The position numbers and the translations under genes were made by a program. DNA of 64,000 nucleotides from Piscinibacter sp047602365 (GTDB lineage Bacteria; Pseudomonadota; Gammaproteobacteria; Burkholderiales; Burkholderiaceae_C): assembly GCA_047602365.1 (NCBI GenBank), contig JASGHM010000001.1, positions 1,426,001 to 1,490,000 of the forward strand, in the 5' to 3' direction. Position 1 is the stretch's first letter, and each line of letters starts with the position of its first letter. The notes under the pieces are model-generated. The model saw only the letters and a program-made list of their open reading frames with translations. It did not search any database and had not been told where the DNA came from. Of this stretch, positions 36,371 to 45,970 are shown in pieces.

Positions 36371-36846
36371 GCCGCGCCTCCTTGCGGCCGGCGGCGCAGC
36401 ATGCCCCAGCCCTCCATCGTCATCACCACCTCCTGCTGCTGGTTGAGCACCTGCCAGCGCTGGCGCAGCAGGCCGACCTCGGGCCGGCTGCCCATCGGCC
36501 GCGCCTCCAGCACTTCGAGGCGCACGCTCAGCGTGTCGCCCGGGTAGACCGGCTTGGTCCAGCGCAGGCTGTCGATGCCCGGCGAGCCGAGGCTCGCGGC
36601 GTCGAGCAGGTGGTCGTCGCAGATCATGCGCATGGTCATCGCGGCGGTGTGCCAGCCGCTGGCCGACAGGCGGCCGAACAGCGAGGCCTCGGCGGCCGCG
36701 TCGTCGAGGTGGAAGGGCTGCGGGTCGAACTCGGCAGCGAAGGCGAGCACGGCCTCGCGTGTCACCTGCTTGGCGCCGAACTCGCGCACGCTGCCGGCGG
36801 GGAAGTCCTCCCACCAGAAGCGGATCTCACGGGTTGGGGTCGTCAT
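36367..36846 (-). CDS. MaoC-like (R)-specific enoyl-CoA hydratase domain protein
   Basis: A 159-residue hot-dog-fold hydratase. The hydratase-2 motif is FDPQPFHLDDAAA (near 40-52), with the catalytic Asp and His, followed by SGWHTAAMTMRM (about 63-74). Members hydrate trans-2-enoyl-CoA or related thioesters. The start overlaps the stop of the ornithine cyclodeaminase-like gene and its own stop overlaps the hydratase start, a strong sign of translational coupling. Substrate is not known. Confidence 0.9.
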   Translation of the reverse strand: MTTPTREIRFWWEDFPAGSVREFGAKQVTREAVLAFAAEFDPQPFHLDDAAAEASLFGRLSASGWHTAAMTMRMICDDHLLDAASLGSPGIDSLRWTKPVYPGDTLSVRLEVLEARPMGSRPEVGLLRQRWQVLNQQQEVVMTMEGWGMLRRRPQGGAA

Positions 36847-37784
36847 GGGTTCAGCATAGCGTCGGCCACCAGTTCGGCGGCGGCCAGGTCTTCGAGCGCG
36901 TTGCCGACCGCCTTGAACAGCGTGATCTCGTGCGGATCGCCGCGCCCGGCCACCTCGCCGCGGCACAGCTGTGCCAGCGTGCCCTGCAGTTGCGCGGGCG
37001 CGAACGCGCCGTCGGCGATCGCGCCGAGCAGGTCGCCCGACTTGGCCAGCGCCTCCTCGGTGTCGACGAAGACCCGGCTGTGCACGAAGCATGCGCCGTC
37101 GCTCTCGCGCATCTGCGGCGTGAAGCTGCCGATCAGGTCGAGGTGCGCGCCCTCGCGCAGCCAGGCGCCGCGCACCAGCGGCGCGGCGGCCAGCGTTGCG
37201 CAGCTGACGATGTCGGCCTCGGCGACCGCGGCTTCGAGATCGGTGACCGCCTGCGCCGCCAAGCCTTCGTCACGGCACTGCCGCGCCAGCGCCTGCGCGC
37301 CCTCGGGGCGGTGGTTCCAGGCCAGCACACGTTCGATCGGCCGCACGCTGCGCATTGCCGCCGGCAGCAGGCGCGCGACGCGGCCGCTGCCGAGCACCAG
37401 CAGCGTCGCCGCGTCCTCGCGCGCGAGGAACGAGGCCGCCAGCGCGGCCGCTGCGGCAGTGCGCCGCGAGGTGATCACGTCGCCGTCGAGCATGGCCGTC
37501 GGCACGCCGGTGCGGGCGTCGAACAGCGTGTAGGTCGAGTGCAGCCCGGGCAGGCCGTGCGCGCTGTTGGCGGGGAAGATGGCGACCGTCTTCAGGCCCA
37601 GCCAGCGGCCCGGCTGCCAGGCCGGCATCAGCAGCAGCGTGCCGCCGGCGCCGGCAGGATCGTCGATACGGTGGGTGTGGCGCAGCGGTACGACGCGGCC
37701 CTGCGTGAAGGCGGAGCGCAGCGCGGCGATCAGGTCGGGCCAGCCCAGCGGGGCGGCGGTGGCGGTGGCGTCGAGTTGGAGCAC
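36843..37784 (-). CDS. Ornithine cyclodeaminase / mu-crystallin family protein
   Basis: A 313-residue NAD(P)-dependent protein. The nucleotide-binding turn is LLVLGSGRVARLLP (near 127-140), preceded by DGDVITSRRTAAAAALA (near 101-117), typical of the family, with the Lys in LKTVAIFP near 65. Members include ornithine cyclodeaminase, alanine dehydrogenase and ketimine reductases. The first gene of a three-gene unit with MaoC and FAH-type genes. The exact substrate cannot be read from the sequence. Confidence 0.9.
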   Translation of the reverse strand: MLQLDATATAAPLGWPDLIAALRSAFTQGRVVPLRHTHRIDDPAGAGGTLLLMPAWQPGRWLGLKTVAIFPANSAHGLPGLHSTYTLFDARTGVPTAMLDGDVITSRRTAAAAALAASFLAREDAATLLVLGSGRVARLLPAAMRSVRPIERVLAWNHRPEGAQALARQCRDEGLAAQAVTDLEAAVAEADIVSCATLAAAPLVRGAWLREGAHLDLIGSFTPQMRESDGACFVHSRVFVDTEEALAKSGDLLGAIADGAFAPAQLQGTLAQLCRGEVAGRGDPHEITLFKAVGNALEDLAAAELVADAMLNP

Positions 37785-37852
37785 GGTCCGGGGCGCAAGG
37801 GGCGCCCCGGCAGTATGCGGGTGCTCAGCGGAGGCGGGTCACGCTGCAGCGA

Positions 37853-38143
37853 TCAGGAGAAGAAGTGGCGGAACACGTCGGGCTCGCGCAGCTCGCGCGT
37901 CACCAGGCCGCGCAGCGGTTCCTGGAACGGGCCGCTCTCGGTCAGCGGGTCCAGCGCGGCGGGCATGGTCACGTCCCAGGTGCCGGTGAACGACGACGAG
38001 TTCTGGAACTCGCGACCGCGACGCGCCTCGACGTTGACCAGGCGGCCGGTCAGCGAGGGCATGTCTTCCCACTCGATGGCCGGGCCGTAGTGACCGGTGC
38101 GCTGCATCGTGGCGGCGAGAGGGTGGTTCGGGTGGCGGTTCAT
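37853..38143 (-). CDS. Small hypothetical protein
   Basis: A 96-residue protein beginning MNRHPNHPLAA, without signal peptide or membrane segment. It is rich in Arg, Thr and Phe, with a hydrophilic core (EWEDMPSLTGRLVNVEARRG near 25-44) and a C-terminal EPDVFRHFF. No family was recognised. The ATG at 38143 is preceded by a weak AGGACC-like site; upstream in-frame starts have no support. It lies between the OCD operon and the divergent SET-domain gene. It is more likely coding than not, because the opposite frames are poor. Confidence 0.6.
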   Translation of the reverse strand: MNRHPNHPLAATMQRTGHYGPAIEWEDMPSLTGRLVNVEARRGREFQNSSSFTGTWDVTMPAALDPLTESGPFQEPLRGLVTRELREPDVFRHFFS

Positions 38144-38313
38144 GGTGAGGGTCCTGCTGCGATGTCGTGATGGGAAGCTTATCGACCATCGCCGCAGGCC
38201 ATGAACCCGATAAGCCGCCATGTAAGTGCTCATTTCCATTCGTGAGCGGGTATTGCGTGAAGAAGTTCGCTGCCGCCGGGGCCCGACCCCCTGGCGCAGG
38301 GCTTGACGCGACA

Positions 38314-38799
38314 ATGCCGCCCATGCCTCGACTCGCCTCGCTGCCCGCTGCTCCCGAAGCCCTGCCCGAACCGCGGCCGCGCGGCGTGCCGGCCGACCCG
38401 CAGAAGTTCAAGGTGGAGGTGCACGACAGCCGCATCGACGGCCGCGGCGCCTTCGCCGGCGAGGCGGTGCCGGCGCGGCGCAAGATCGGCGAGATCCGCG
38501 GCGAGCCGATCAGCGTGCGCGAGGCACGGCGCCGCGCGAAGACGCAGCAGCGCATCATGATCGTCGAGCTGAGCGAGACGCGCGCGATCGACGCCTCGGG
38601 CTCGGCCGACCCGCTGCGCTTCACCAACCACTCCTGCCGGCCCAACGCGGTGCTGCGCATCCGCCAGGGGCGTGTCGAGTTCTACGCGATGCGCGCGATC
38701 GCACCGGGCGAGGAGATCACCGTCGACTACGGCGAGACGCACCACGAAGGCCGGCTCGCCTGCCGTTGCGGCGCGCCGGGCTGTGTCGGTGCGATCTGA
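38314..38799 (+). CDS. SET-domain protein
   Basis: A 161-residue protein that is almost only a SET domain (about 30-160). The core NHSCRPNA (about 110-117), the ITVDYGE (about 138-144) and the post-SET-like CRCGAPGC with its cysteines are present. SET proteins methylate lysines with S-adenosylmethionine. Bacterial versions are rare and often unassigned; some act on histone-like or ribosomal proteins. The ATG at 38314 or the one at 38323 can be the start. It is followed after 8 bases by an exonuclease gene. Confidence 0.85.
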   Translation: MPPMPRLASLPAAPEALPEPRPRGVPADPQKFKVEVHDSRIDGRGAFAGEAVPARRKIGEIRGEPISVREARRRAKTQQRIMIVELSETRAIDASGSADPLRFTNHSCRPNAVLRIRQGRVEFYAMRAIAPGEEITVDYGETHHEGRLACRCGAPGCVGAI

Positions 38800-38807
38800 G
38801 CGCGCGC

Positions 38808-39434
38808 ATGGAAACCATCGCGGTCGTCGACTTCGAGACCACCGGCATGGCGCCGGCGCAGGGCGCGCGTGCCACCGAGGTGGCGGCGGTGCTGGTGCAG
38901 GACGGGCAGATCGTCGGCCGCTTCCAGAGCCTGATGAACAGCGGCGCCTGGGTGCCGCCCTTCATCGAGCAGCTGACCGGCATCAGCAACACGATGCTGG
39001 AGGACGCGCCGCCGGCGCGCGCGGTGATGCACGAGCTGATGCGCTTCACCAAGGGCTGCCCGCTGGTGGCGCACAACGCCGCCTTCGACCGCGGCTTCTG
39101 GGACGCCGAGTCGGCGCGTGCCGACTGCGAGCGCGACGAGGCCCATGCCTTCGCCTGCACGCTGCTGCTGGCGCGGCGGCTCTACCCGGAGGCGCCCAAC
39201 CACCGCCTGGGCACGCTGGCCGACTGGCACGGCCTGCCGCGCAGCGGCCGCGCGCACCGGGCGCTGGCCGATGCCGAGGTGACGGCGCACCTGCTGATCC
39301 GCATGCAGGCCGACCTGCGCGAGCGGCACGCCGCGCTGCTGGCCGATGCCGGCGGCGCAGCGAACCACGCGCTGCTGTGCACGCTGCAGCGGCGCTCGCG
39401 GCGCGAGATCGCGCGGCTCAGCGCCCTCGCGTGA
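38808..39434 (+). CDS. DnaQ-like 3'-5' exonuclease (DEDDh)
   Basis: A 208-residue exonuclease. Exo I is VVDFETTG (about 6-13, Asp and Glu), Exo II is HNAAFDRGF (about 88-96), and Exo III is HRALADAEVTAHLL (about 147-160, His and Asp). It resembles the proofreading epsilon subunit but is shorter and lacks the polymerase-binding tail, so a stand-alone DNA or RNA exonuclease is likely. The start at 38808 is fixed by the conserved N-terminal strand. The 3' end overlaps the convergent LEA2 lipoprotein gene by 17 bases. Confidence 0.9.
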   Translation: METIAVVDFETTGMAPAQGARATEVAAVLVQDGQIVGRFQSLMNSGAWVPPFIEQLTGISNTMLEDAPPARAVMHELMRFTKGCPLVAHNAAFDRGFWDAESARADCERDEAHAFACTLLLARRLYPEAPNHRLGTLADWHGLPRSGRAHRALADAEVTAHLLIRMQADLRERHAALLADAGGAANHALLCTLQRRSRREIARLSALA

Positions 39435-39882
39435 GCGCCGCGATCCCGATCGACCCTTCCTTCGTGAAGCGCACCGTACCGAAGGCGCCGCCGGCGAGCT
39501 TGCCGCGCAGCACGTAGGGCAGCTCATCGCGCTGCTTGCCGTCGGTGAAGACCAGCGCCTGGCGCACTGCATTCATCGCCGAGATGCTGACCGGCACGAC
39601 CAGGATGCCCTCGCCGTAGCGCGGCACGCTGCCCTTCTGGTCGCTCACGCCGGTGGCCAGCGTCTTGCCGTTGACCTCCAGCTCGAGGGCGGTGCCGTCG
39701 TACGACACCGAGCCCTCGTTCGGGTTCTGGATGCGCAGCTTGATCGCCAGGCGCAGCTCCAGGCCCTGGCTGTCGACCGGCTCGATGCCCACCACCTCCA
39801 CGCGCAGCGGGTCGTTCGGCTGCAGCGCGGCGCAGGCGGCCAGCAGCAGGGCGGAAAGCAGCATCAGCAGGCGGGCGAACAT
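39418..39882 (-). CDS. LEA type 2 (WHy-domain) lipoprotein
   Basis: A 154-residue lipoprotein. The signal peptide ends in a lipobox (LLAAC), with the lipidated Cys near residue 17. Residues 25-150 form a WHy/LEA2 immunoglobulin-like beta domain with the characteristic LRIQNPNEGSVSYDGTALEL segment. Such proteins are linked to desiccation and stress in plants and bacteria, and work at the envelope. The ATG at 39882 is set by the signal peptide. Partner unknown. Confidence 0.86.
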   Translation of the reverse strand: MFARLLMLLSALLLAACAALQPNDPLRVEVVGIEPVDSQGLELRLAIKLRIQNPNEGSVSYDGTALELEVNGKTLATGVSDQKGSVPRYGEGILVVPVSISAMNAVRQALVFTDGKQRDELPYVLRGKLAGGAFGTVRFTKEGSIGIAALTRGR

Positions 39883-40010
39883 GGGCGGGGCTCCGTAAGG
39901 GACATCGGGCTTCAACGCGGCGCCGGCGCTGGCCGTGCACGCTTGATGCAGTTCAACACAAGCTGGCGCGACGGGCATACCATGCGGGCGTCGATGGACG
40001 AGAGTGCGCC

Positions 40011-40337
40011 ATGAAGTCGCTGAAAGCCACGCTGAACACCCCACCGGAGCCCGGCTTCGACGAGACGTCGCTGGCCGACAGCTCCTTGCCCGACGACGGC
40101 AGCGTGGTCCGCCACCCCGATGGTTACTACTGGCTGGCCGCCGACGGCCACCAGCAGTTCGGCCCCTTCGCGACGCTGCAGGAGGCGCTGGAGGACATGA
40201 ACGCCGCCGGCGAGGATGGCATCGAGCCCGGTGAGACCTTGCAGGAGGCCGAGATGGAACTCGGCCTGGCCGACTGGGTGGACGCCGACACCGGCGAACT
40301 GGCCGAGCAGACCGGCACGCGGCTCGAGGATCACTGA
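40011..40337 (+). CDS. Small acidic hypothetical protein
   Basis: A 108-residue acidic protein. The core, around 35-70, reads HPDGYYWLAADGHQQFGPF and continues with an acidic helix, followed by an Asp/Glu-rich C-terminus (GLADWVDADTGELAEQ). The YYWLAADGHQQFGPF pattern is a conserved signature of small Burkholderiales proteins with no known function. The ATG at 40011 is the only good start. The stop overlaps the convergent phosphotransferase/kinase gene by 7 bases. Confidence 0.75.
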   Translation: MKSLKATLNTPPEPGFDETSLADSSLPDDGSVVRHPDGYYWLAADGHQQFGPFATLQEALEDMNAAGEDGIEPGETLQEAEMELGLADWVDADTGELAEQTGTRLEDH

Positions 40338-41884
40338 AGCCAGCTTTCGGCCAGCGCGTCGCAGCGCTGCGCGACGAGCGAACGATCGGCATCGGTGTCG
40401 ACCAGCTCGGCCGCTTCGTCGACCTGCGGCGGTTCGCGCACGCCGAGCTGGAAGTCGAGCACCGCCGGCGTGGCATCCGAAGCGTCGTGGTCCGCCGCCA
40501 TGCGCCGCACGATGCGCTCGCGCAGCACCGCCTCGGGTGCGGTGCATTCGACGAGGCTGAACGCCGCGCCCTCCTGCGCCGCCAGCGCACGGAAGGCATC
40601 ACGTTCGTGGCGGCGCAGCGAGGCCGCATCGATCACCACGTTCAGCCCGCCGCGCAGCAGATCGCGGGCGAGGGTCTGCAGGCGCGCGTAGGTGCGCAGC
40701 GTCATTGCCGGGCCGTACAGCCGGGACAGGTCGGCGGGTGCCGGGCGGTCCAGCGCCGCCATGCCGGCCAGGCGCTTGCGTTCGACGTCGGAGCGCACGC
40801 GGACCGCGCCCAGGCGCTCGAGCAGGATCAGCGCGACATGGCTCTTGCCCGAACCCGACAGACCGCCGACCAGCACCAGCCGCGGCCGGGCCTGCGGCAG
40901 CGCGGCCAGCTTGGCGGCGGTCCGCAGGTCGCGCTGCAGCGCGTCGTGGGCGGCAGCAGCATTCGCGCCGGCCTGCCGGGCGCGCAGCGCCGCCACCTGC
41001 GCACGCACCATCGCGCGGTAGGCCGCGAAGAAGGGCAGCAGCGGCAGGCCGTCGTGGTCGCCGCCACGCTCGGCGTAGCCGCTGGCGAAGCGCCAGGCCA
41101 GCCGCGGCAGGCCATGGCGCCACAGGTCCATGAACACGAAGGCCGCGTCGGCCATCGTGTCGCCATGGCGCAGCGCCGGGTTGAACTCGATCGCGTCGAA
41201 GGGCGTCGGCACGCCATCCAGCATCACGATGTTGCCCAGGTGCAGGTCGCCGTGGCCCTCGCGCACGCGGCCCTGGGCGCGGCGCCGCGCGAGGCGCGCT
41301 TCGACGCGGGCGAACTCGCCTTCGCTCCAGTCGTGCAACGCGGCCGGTGCGTCGGTGCCGAGCGCCTCGAAGTTGGCCAGTGCCCAGGCCCGCACCGCGG
41401 CCGGATCGCCCCAGGCTGCCGGCGAGGCGGGCAGCGCCTCGTGGAAGTCGGCCACGGTGAGCGCCAGCGCATCGACCTGCGCCGCGGACAGCGCGCCACG
41501 CGAGGCCAGGCGGTCGAGCAAGTCCTCGTCATCGAAGCGGTGCATGCGCAGCAGCCAGTCGATCGCGCCGTCGGCTGCACCGGGCGCACCGATGCGCGGC
41601 GCGGCGACGCTGCCGAGCACCGGCCGCACGTCGAGGTACAGCGCCGGCGCGGTGCGCCGGTTCAGGCGCAGCTCCTCGTCGCAGTCGCGGCGGCGTTGCG
41701 CCGCGCGGCTGAAGTCGAGGAAGGGCAGGCGCAGCGGCTTGCGCAGCTTGTAGGCGAACCCGCCGGCCAGCAGCAGCGAGGAGATGTGCGTCTCGACCCG
41801 TTTGCAGTCGGGTCCGAGCGCACGCTGCAGCGCCGCCACCAGCGTGCGGTGCTGGTCGAGCGTCAGATCGGCATCGCGGTCCAC
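40331..41884 (-). CDS. Phosphotransferase-AAA ATPase/kinase fusion protein
   Basis: A 517-residue two-domain protein. Residues 20-320 are like aminoglycoside phosphotransferases, with HGDLHLGNIV (near 215) as the Brenner motif and FDAIEFNP as the metal-binding step. Residues 335-510 are a P-loop kinase-like domain with Walker A GLSGSGKSHVALIL (near 342). Such proteins are common in proteobacteria, and their substrate is not known; antibiotic resistance should not be inferred. The stop overlaps a small acidic-protein gene on the other strand. Confidence 0.85.
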   Translation of the reverse strand: MDRDADLTLDQHRTLVAALQRALGPDCKRVETHISSLLLAGGFAYKLRKPLRLPFLDFSRAAQRRRDCDEELRLNRRTAPALYLDVRPVLGSVAAPRIGAPGAADGAIDWLLRMHRFDDEDLLDRLASRGALSAAQVDALALTVADFHEALPASPAAWGDPAAVRAWALANFEALGTDAPAALHDWSEGEFARVEARLARRRAQGRVREGHGDLHLGNIVMLDGVPTPFDAIEFNPALRHGDTMADAAFVFMDLWRHGLPRLAWRFASGYAERGGDHDGLPLLPFFAAYRAMVRAQVAALRARQAGANAAAAHDALQRDLRTAAKLAALPQARPRLVLVGGLSGSGKSHVALILLERLGAVRVRSDVERKRLAGMAALDRPAPADLSRLYGPAMTLRTYARLQTLARDLLRGGLNVVIDAASLRRHERDAFRALAAQEGAAFSLVECTAPEAVLRERIVRRMAADHDASDATPAVLDFQLGVREPPQVDEAAELVDTDADRSLVAQRCDALAESWLQ

Positions 41885-41894
41885 CCGCGCAAGC

Positions 41895-42839
41895 CTACAG
41901 CCCGGCGCGGGTGAAGCGCGCGACGATGCCGGCGAACTGCGTCGGCCATTGACGCAGCGCAGCCTCGTCGCCGTCGAACACCCGGCGCAGGAAGGCCAGC
42001 GACAGCGCGCGCGTCGCCTCCTTCACCTGCGGGTTCAGCGTCGCACCGCCGGTGCCGCTGCGGTCGGTGAAGATGCTGTGCGAGCCGCCGTCGAACACCG
42101 CCAGTGCCTTGGCCGCGCTGGCGGTGGCGTCGAACACCTTCACGCGGTCGTCGGCGCCGGAGTAGTAGCCGGGAATGCGGATGACATCCTCGGTGGCGGT
42201 GACGTGCAGCGTTGGCACGGTCACGTTGGCGAGGATCTTCGCCGGATCGCTCTCGCCGTAGAAGGGCGGCGCCGACAGGATGATCGCCGCCTTGATGCGC
42301 GGGTCGTGGTAGTCGACCAGCCTGCCCTGGCGTTCGACGCGGGCGCCGGCGGCCAGCAGCGTGGTGTTGGCGCCGTAGGAATGGCCGGCGGCGACGATGC
42401 GCGCGCCGTCGATGCGCGTGGCCAGCGGCCCGGCCAGCAGCGTGTCGAGCGCGAAGCGCAGGTCGAGCACGCGGGCGATGGCCTCGCTGTCCTGCGCCGC
42501 GCCCTGCAGCCGCGAGACCAGCGCGAAGGGGTTGCCGGCCCACAGGCTGCGGTCGCTGCCGACATGCTGCAGGTGCAGGCTGGCGTAACCCTGGGCGGCC
42601 CAGTGCCGGCCCAGGTAGCTGTAGCCCAGGCGCGAGCCGCCGATGCCGTGCGAGAACACCACCAGCGGTACCGGGTGCGCCGCATCGGCGCTCTCGGGCA
42701 GGTACAGGCGCACCGGCACGTCGCGGCCACGCGTGGCGTCGTGCCAGTCGAAGTCGAGCGTGCCGAACTCCTCGGCGCGTGCCGCCGAGGTGCTCAGCAG
42801 CGTGCCGACCAGCAGCGCGAGGCAGGCGCGGCGCTTCAC
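41895..42839 (-). CDS. Alpha/beta-hydrolase (chlorophyllase/PAF acetylhydrolase-like), secreted
   Basis: A 314-residue hydrolase with a signal peptide (about 1-22). The nucleophile elbow is AGHSYGAN (near 150), the oxyanion loop FSHGIGGSR near 75, and a His lies in DGGSHSIF near 250. The start is a GTG at 42837-42839 that overlaps the stop of the RND pump gene (GTGA), so it is translationally coupled to the efflux operon. The family acts on esters and lipids. A role tied to the exported compound is possible but not shown. Confidence 0.85.
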   Translation of the reverse strand: MKRRACLALLVGTLLSTSAARAEEFGTLDFDWHDATRGRDVPVRLYLPESADAAHPVPLVVFSHGIGGSRLGYSYLGRHWAAQGYASLHLQHVGSDRSLWAGNPFALVSRLQGAAQDSEAIARVLDLRFALDTLLAGPLATRIDGARIVAAGHSYGANTTLLAAGARVERQGRLVDYHDPRIKAAIILSAPPFYGESDPAKILANVTVPTLHVTATEDVIRIPGYYSGADDRVKVFDATASAAKALAVFDGGSHSIFTDRSGTGGATLNPQVKEATRALSLAFLRRVFDGDEAALRQWPTQFAGIVARFTRAGL

Positions 42840-45800
42840 GAGCGGACCTCCGCGGCCTGGGCTGCAGGCACCGCGCTGGCCTCGTGGCGTCGCCGGTGGG
42901 CATGACGGCCGACCCACTGCACCACGTCGTCGACGAAGGTGAACACCACCGGGATGACCAGCAGGCTCAGGAAGGTGCTGGTGATCAGCCCGCCGATCAC
43001 GACGATCGCCATCGGCGCGCGGAAGCTCGGGTCGACGCCCAGGCCCAGCGCGATCGGCATCATGCCGGCACCCATCGCGATGGTCGTCATCACGATCGGC
43101 CGCGCCCGCTTGTGGCAGGCGTCGAGCAGCGCGTCCCAGCGGCTCAGGCCATGGTCGCGGCGCGCCAGGATCACGTAGTCGATCAGCAGGATGGAGTTCT
43201 TCGTCGCGATGCCCATCAGCATGATCAGCCCGATCATCGACGGCATCGACAGCGCGGTGTGGGTGACGAACAGCGCCAGGAAGGCGCCCGGGATCGACAG
43301 CACCAGCGCGGCCAGGATGGTCACCGGCTGCACGAAGTCCTTGAACAGCAGCACCAGCACGATGTAGATGCACAGCACGCCGGTGGCCATCGCCAGGCCG
43401 AAGCTCTCGAACAGCTCGCCCATCGCCTCGGCGTCGCCGACCGAGGTCTGCAGGATGCCGGGCGGCAGGTTCTTCAGCGTCGGCAGCGCCAGCGCGGTCT
43501 GCTCGACCTCGCCGAGCGGCTGGCCGTTCAGCTCGATCTCGAAGTTGACGTTGCGCAGCCGGTCGTAGCGGGCGATCTCGGCCGGGCCGGAGTCCATTGC
43601 CAGCGTCGCCACGTTGGACAGCGGCACCGGGCCGCGCGCGCCGGGCACCGGCAGGCGCGACAGCAGCGCGAGGTCGGCGCGTGCGTCGTCGGCCAGCTTG
43701 ACCACCACCGGCACCTGGCGCTGGCTGAGGTTCATCTTCGGCAGGCCCTGGTCGTAGTCGCCGTTGGTGGCGATGCGCAAGCGTGTCCGCGATGGCCTGC
43801 GACGTGACGCCGAGGTCGGCGGCACGGGCGAAGTCGGGCCGCACGATCAGCTCCGGTCGCACCAGGCTGGCGGTGGAGGTCACCGCGCCGATGCCGGGGA
43901 TGGTTCGCAGCTCGCGCTCGACCTTGGCGGCGTGCTCGGCCAGTGCGCGGCCATCCTCGCCGGCCAGCACCAGCACGTACTTCTCGCTCGACGCGCCCAG
44001 GCCCACCTTGACGCGCGCGCCCGGCAGCACCGCCAGCGCGTCGCGCAGCTGCGCCTCGATGTCCTGCTTGGAGAGGCCGCGGCGGTCGATTGCGGTGCGT
44101 CATGTTGATCGTCAGCACGGCCTTGCGCACTTCCGGCAGGCCGCCGCCGGCGAACGGGTCGGAGCCGGCCGCGCCACCGCCGATCGCGGTGTAGACCAGC
44201 TTGACGTGCGGGTTCTTCTGCACCAGCTCGCGCGCCTGCTCGGCCGCGGCGTAGGTCTCCTTCAATGTGCTGCCCGGCGGCAGCGTCACCGTGACCTGCG
44301 TCTGCGACAGGTCGTCCGGCGGGATGAAGCCGAATGGGCAGGAAGAAGCACCAGTGCGAAGCTGCCGATGAAGAACACCGCCGCGCCGATCAGTGTCATG
44401 AAGCGGTGCTTCAGGCACCACTTGGCCCAGCGCATGTAGACGGCCAGCCAGCGCGGGCTCCTTCTCCTCGTGCTTTGGCACCTTGAGGATGTAGGCGGCC
44501 ATCATCGGCGTCAGCATGCGCGCGACGACCAGCGAGAAGAACACCGCGATCGCCGCCGTCCAGCCGAACTGCACGAAGAACTTGCCGGCCACGCCTGCTC
44601 ATGAAGGCGGTCGGCAGGAACACCGCGATCAGCGTGAAGGTGGTGGCGATCACCGCCAGGCCGATCTCGTCGGCGGCTTCCATCGCTGCCTGATACGGCG
44701 TCTTGCCCATGCGCAGGTGGCGCATGATGTTCTCGATCTCGACGATCGCGTCGTCGACCAGGATGCCGACCACCAGCGACAGCGACAGCAGCGTGACCAC
44801 GTTGACGGTGAAGCCCATCAGCTGCATCAGGAAGAAGGTCGGGATGGCCGACAGCGGCAGCGCCACCGCCGAGACGAAGGTGGCGCGCCAGTCGCGCAGG
44901 AACAGGAACACCACCAGCACGGCCAGCGCCGCGCCTTCGTAGAGCAGCTTCATCGAGCCGTCGTAGTTCTCCTCGACCGGGTCGACGAAGTTGAAGGCCT
45001 CGGTGATGGTGATGTCGGGGTGTTCGGCCTTCAGCTTGTCGAGCACCGCGCGCACGCCCTGCGTGACTTCGATCTCGCCGGCGCCGCGCGAGCGCACGAT
45101 CTCGAAGCCGACCACCGGCTTGCCGTCGAGCAGCGCCGCCGAGCGCGGCTCGGCGACGGTGTCGTGCACGCGGGCGACCTGGTCGAGGCGGATGCGGCGG
45201 CCGTCGGACAGGGCGACTTCCATCGCGCCAGCTCCTTCGGCCGACTGCACCGTCGCGATGGTGCGCACCGACTGCTCGGCGCCGCCGAGGTCGGCGCGGC
45301 CGCCGGAGGCTTCCTGCTGCACCTGGCGCAACTGGCGCGAGATGTCGGCGGCGGTGGCGTTCAGCGCCAGCAGCCGCGCCGGGTCGAGCTCGACGCGCAC
45401 CTCGCGCGTCACGCCGCCGACACGCGACACCGCGCCGACGCCGCGCACCGACAGCATCGCCTTGGTGACCTGGTTGTCGACGAACCAGGACAGCGCCTCG
45501 TCGTCCATCTTCTGCGAGGCGACGGTGTAGGTCAGGATCGGCGTGCCAGCGAGGTCGACCTTCTTGATCACGGGGTCGCGCAGGTCGGCCGGCAGGTCGG
45601 AGCGCACACGCGAGACCGCGTCGCGCACGTCGTCGACCGCTTCCTGGGTCGGCTTCTCGAGGCGGAATTCGGCGGTCAGCGTCGCGGTGCCGTCCTGCAG
45701 CGTGCGATAGATGTGCTTGATGCCCTGCACGGTGGCCAGCGAGTTCTCGATCTTGCGCGCCACCTCGGTTTCCAGCTGGCCGGGCGAGGCGCCGGGCAGC

Positions 45801-45955
45801 GAGGCGGTGACGGTGACCATCGGCAGGTCGATGTCGGGGAAGTTCTGGATCTTCATCGCCCGGAAGCCGATCAGGCCGGCGAGCGTGAGCATCACGAACA
45901 GCAGGATGGCCGGCGTCGGGTTGCGGATCGACCAGGAGGAGACGTTGATCGCCAT
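42836..45955 (-). pseudogene. RND-family (HAE1-type) efflux pump (six frame breaks)
   Basis: About 1,038 residues of an inner-membrane RND pump. The start reads MAINVSSWSIRNPTPAIL. The TM4 motif GILVDDAIVEIEN (near 400), the GFIPPDD loop (near 550) and the second-half KNSILLIDYV are all well kept. Frame changes occur near 44596, 44456, 44343, 44333, 44090 and 43780, and each equals one extra base. Six insertions restore the first frame, and the protein is then full length with no lost segment, so the gene is probably functional. It lies between its fusion-protein gene and the alpha/beta-hydrolase gene. Confidence 0.85.
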
Positions 45956-45970
45956 GTTGTTCGCTCCGCC

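Noticed and set aside
40331..41884. Aminoglycoside resistance from the APH-like domain
   Set aside because: The APH-AAA fusion class is common in environmental bacteria and no resistance role is established; domain similarity alone is not enough.
41895..44030. Apparent fusion of an RND pump end with an alpha/beta-hydrolase in one frame
   Set aside because: The pump part is out of frame because of insertions. A GTG start overlaps the pump stop, so these are two genes.
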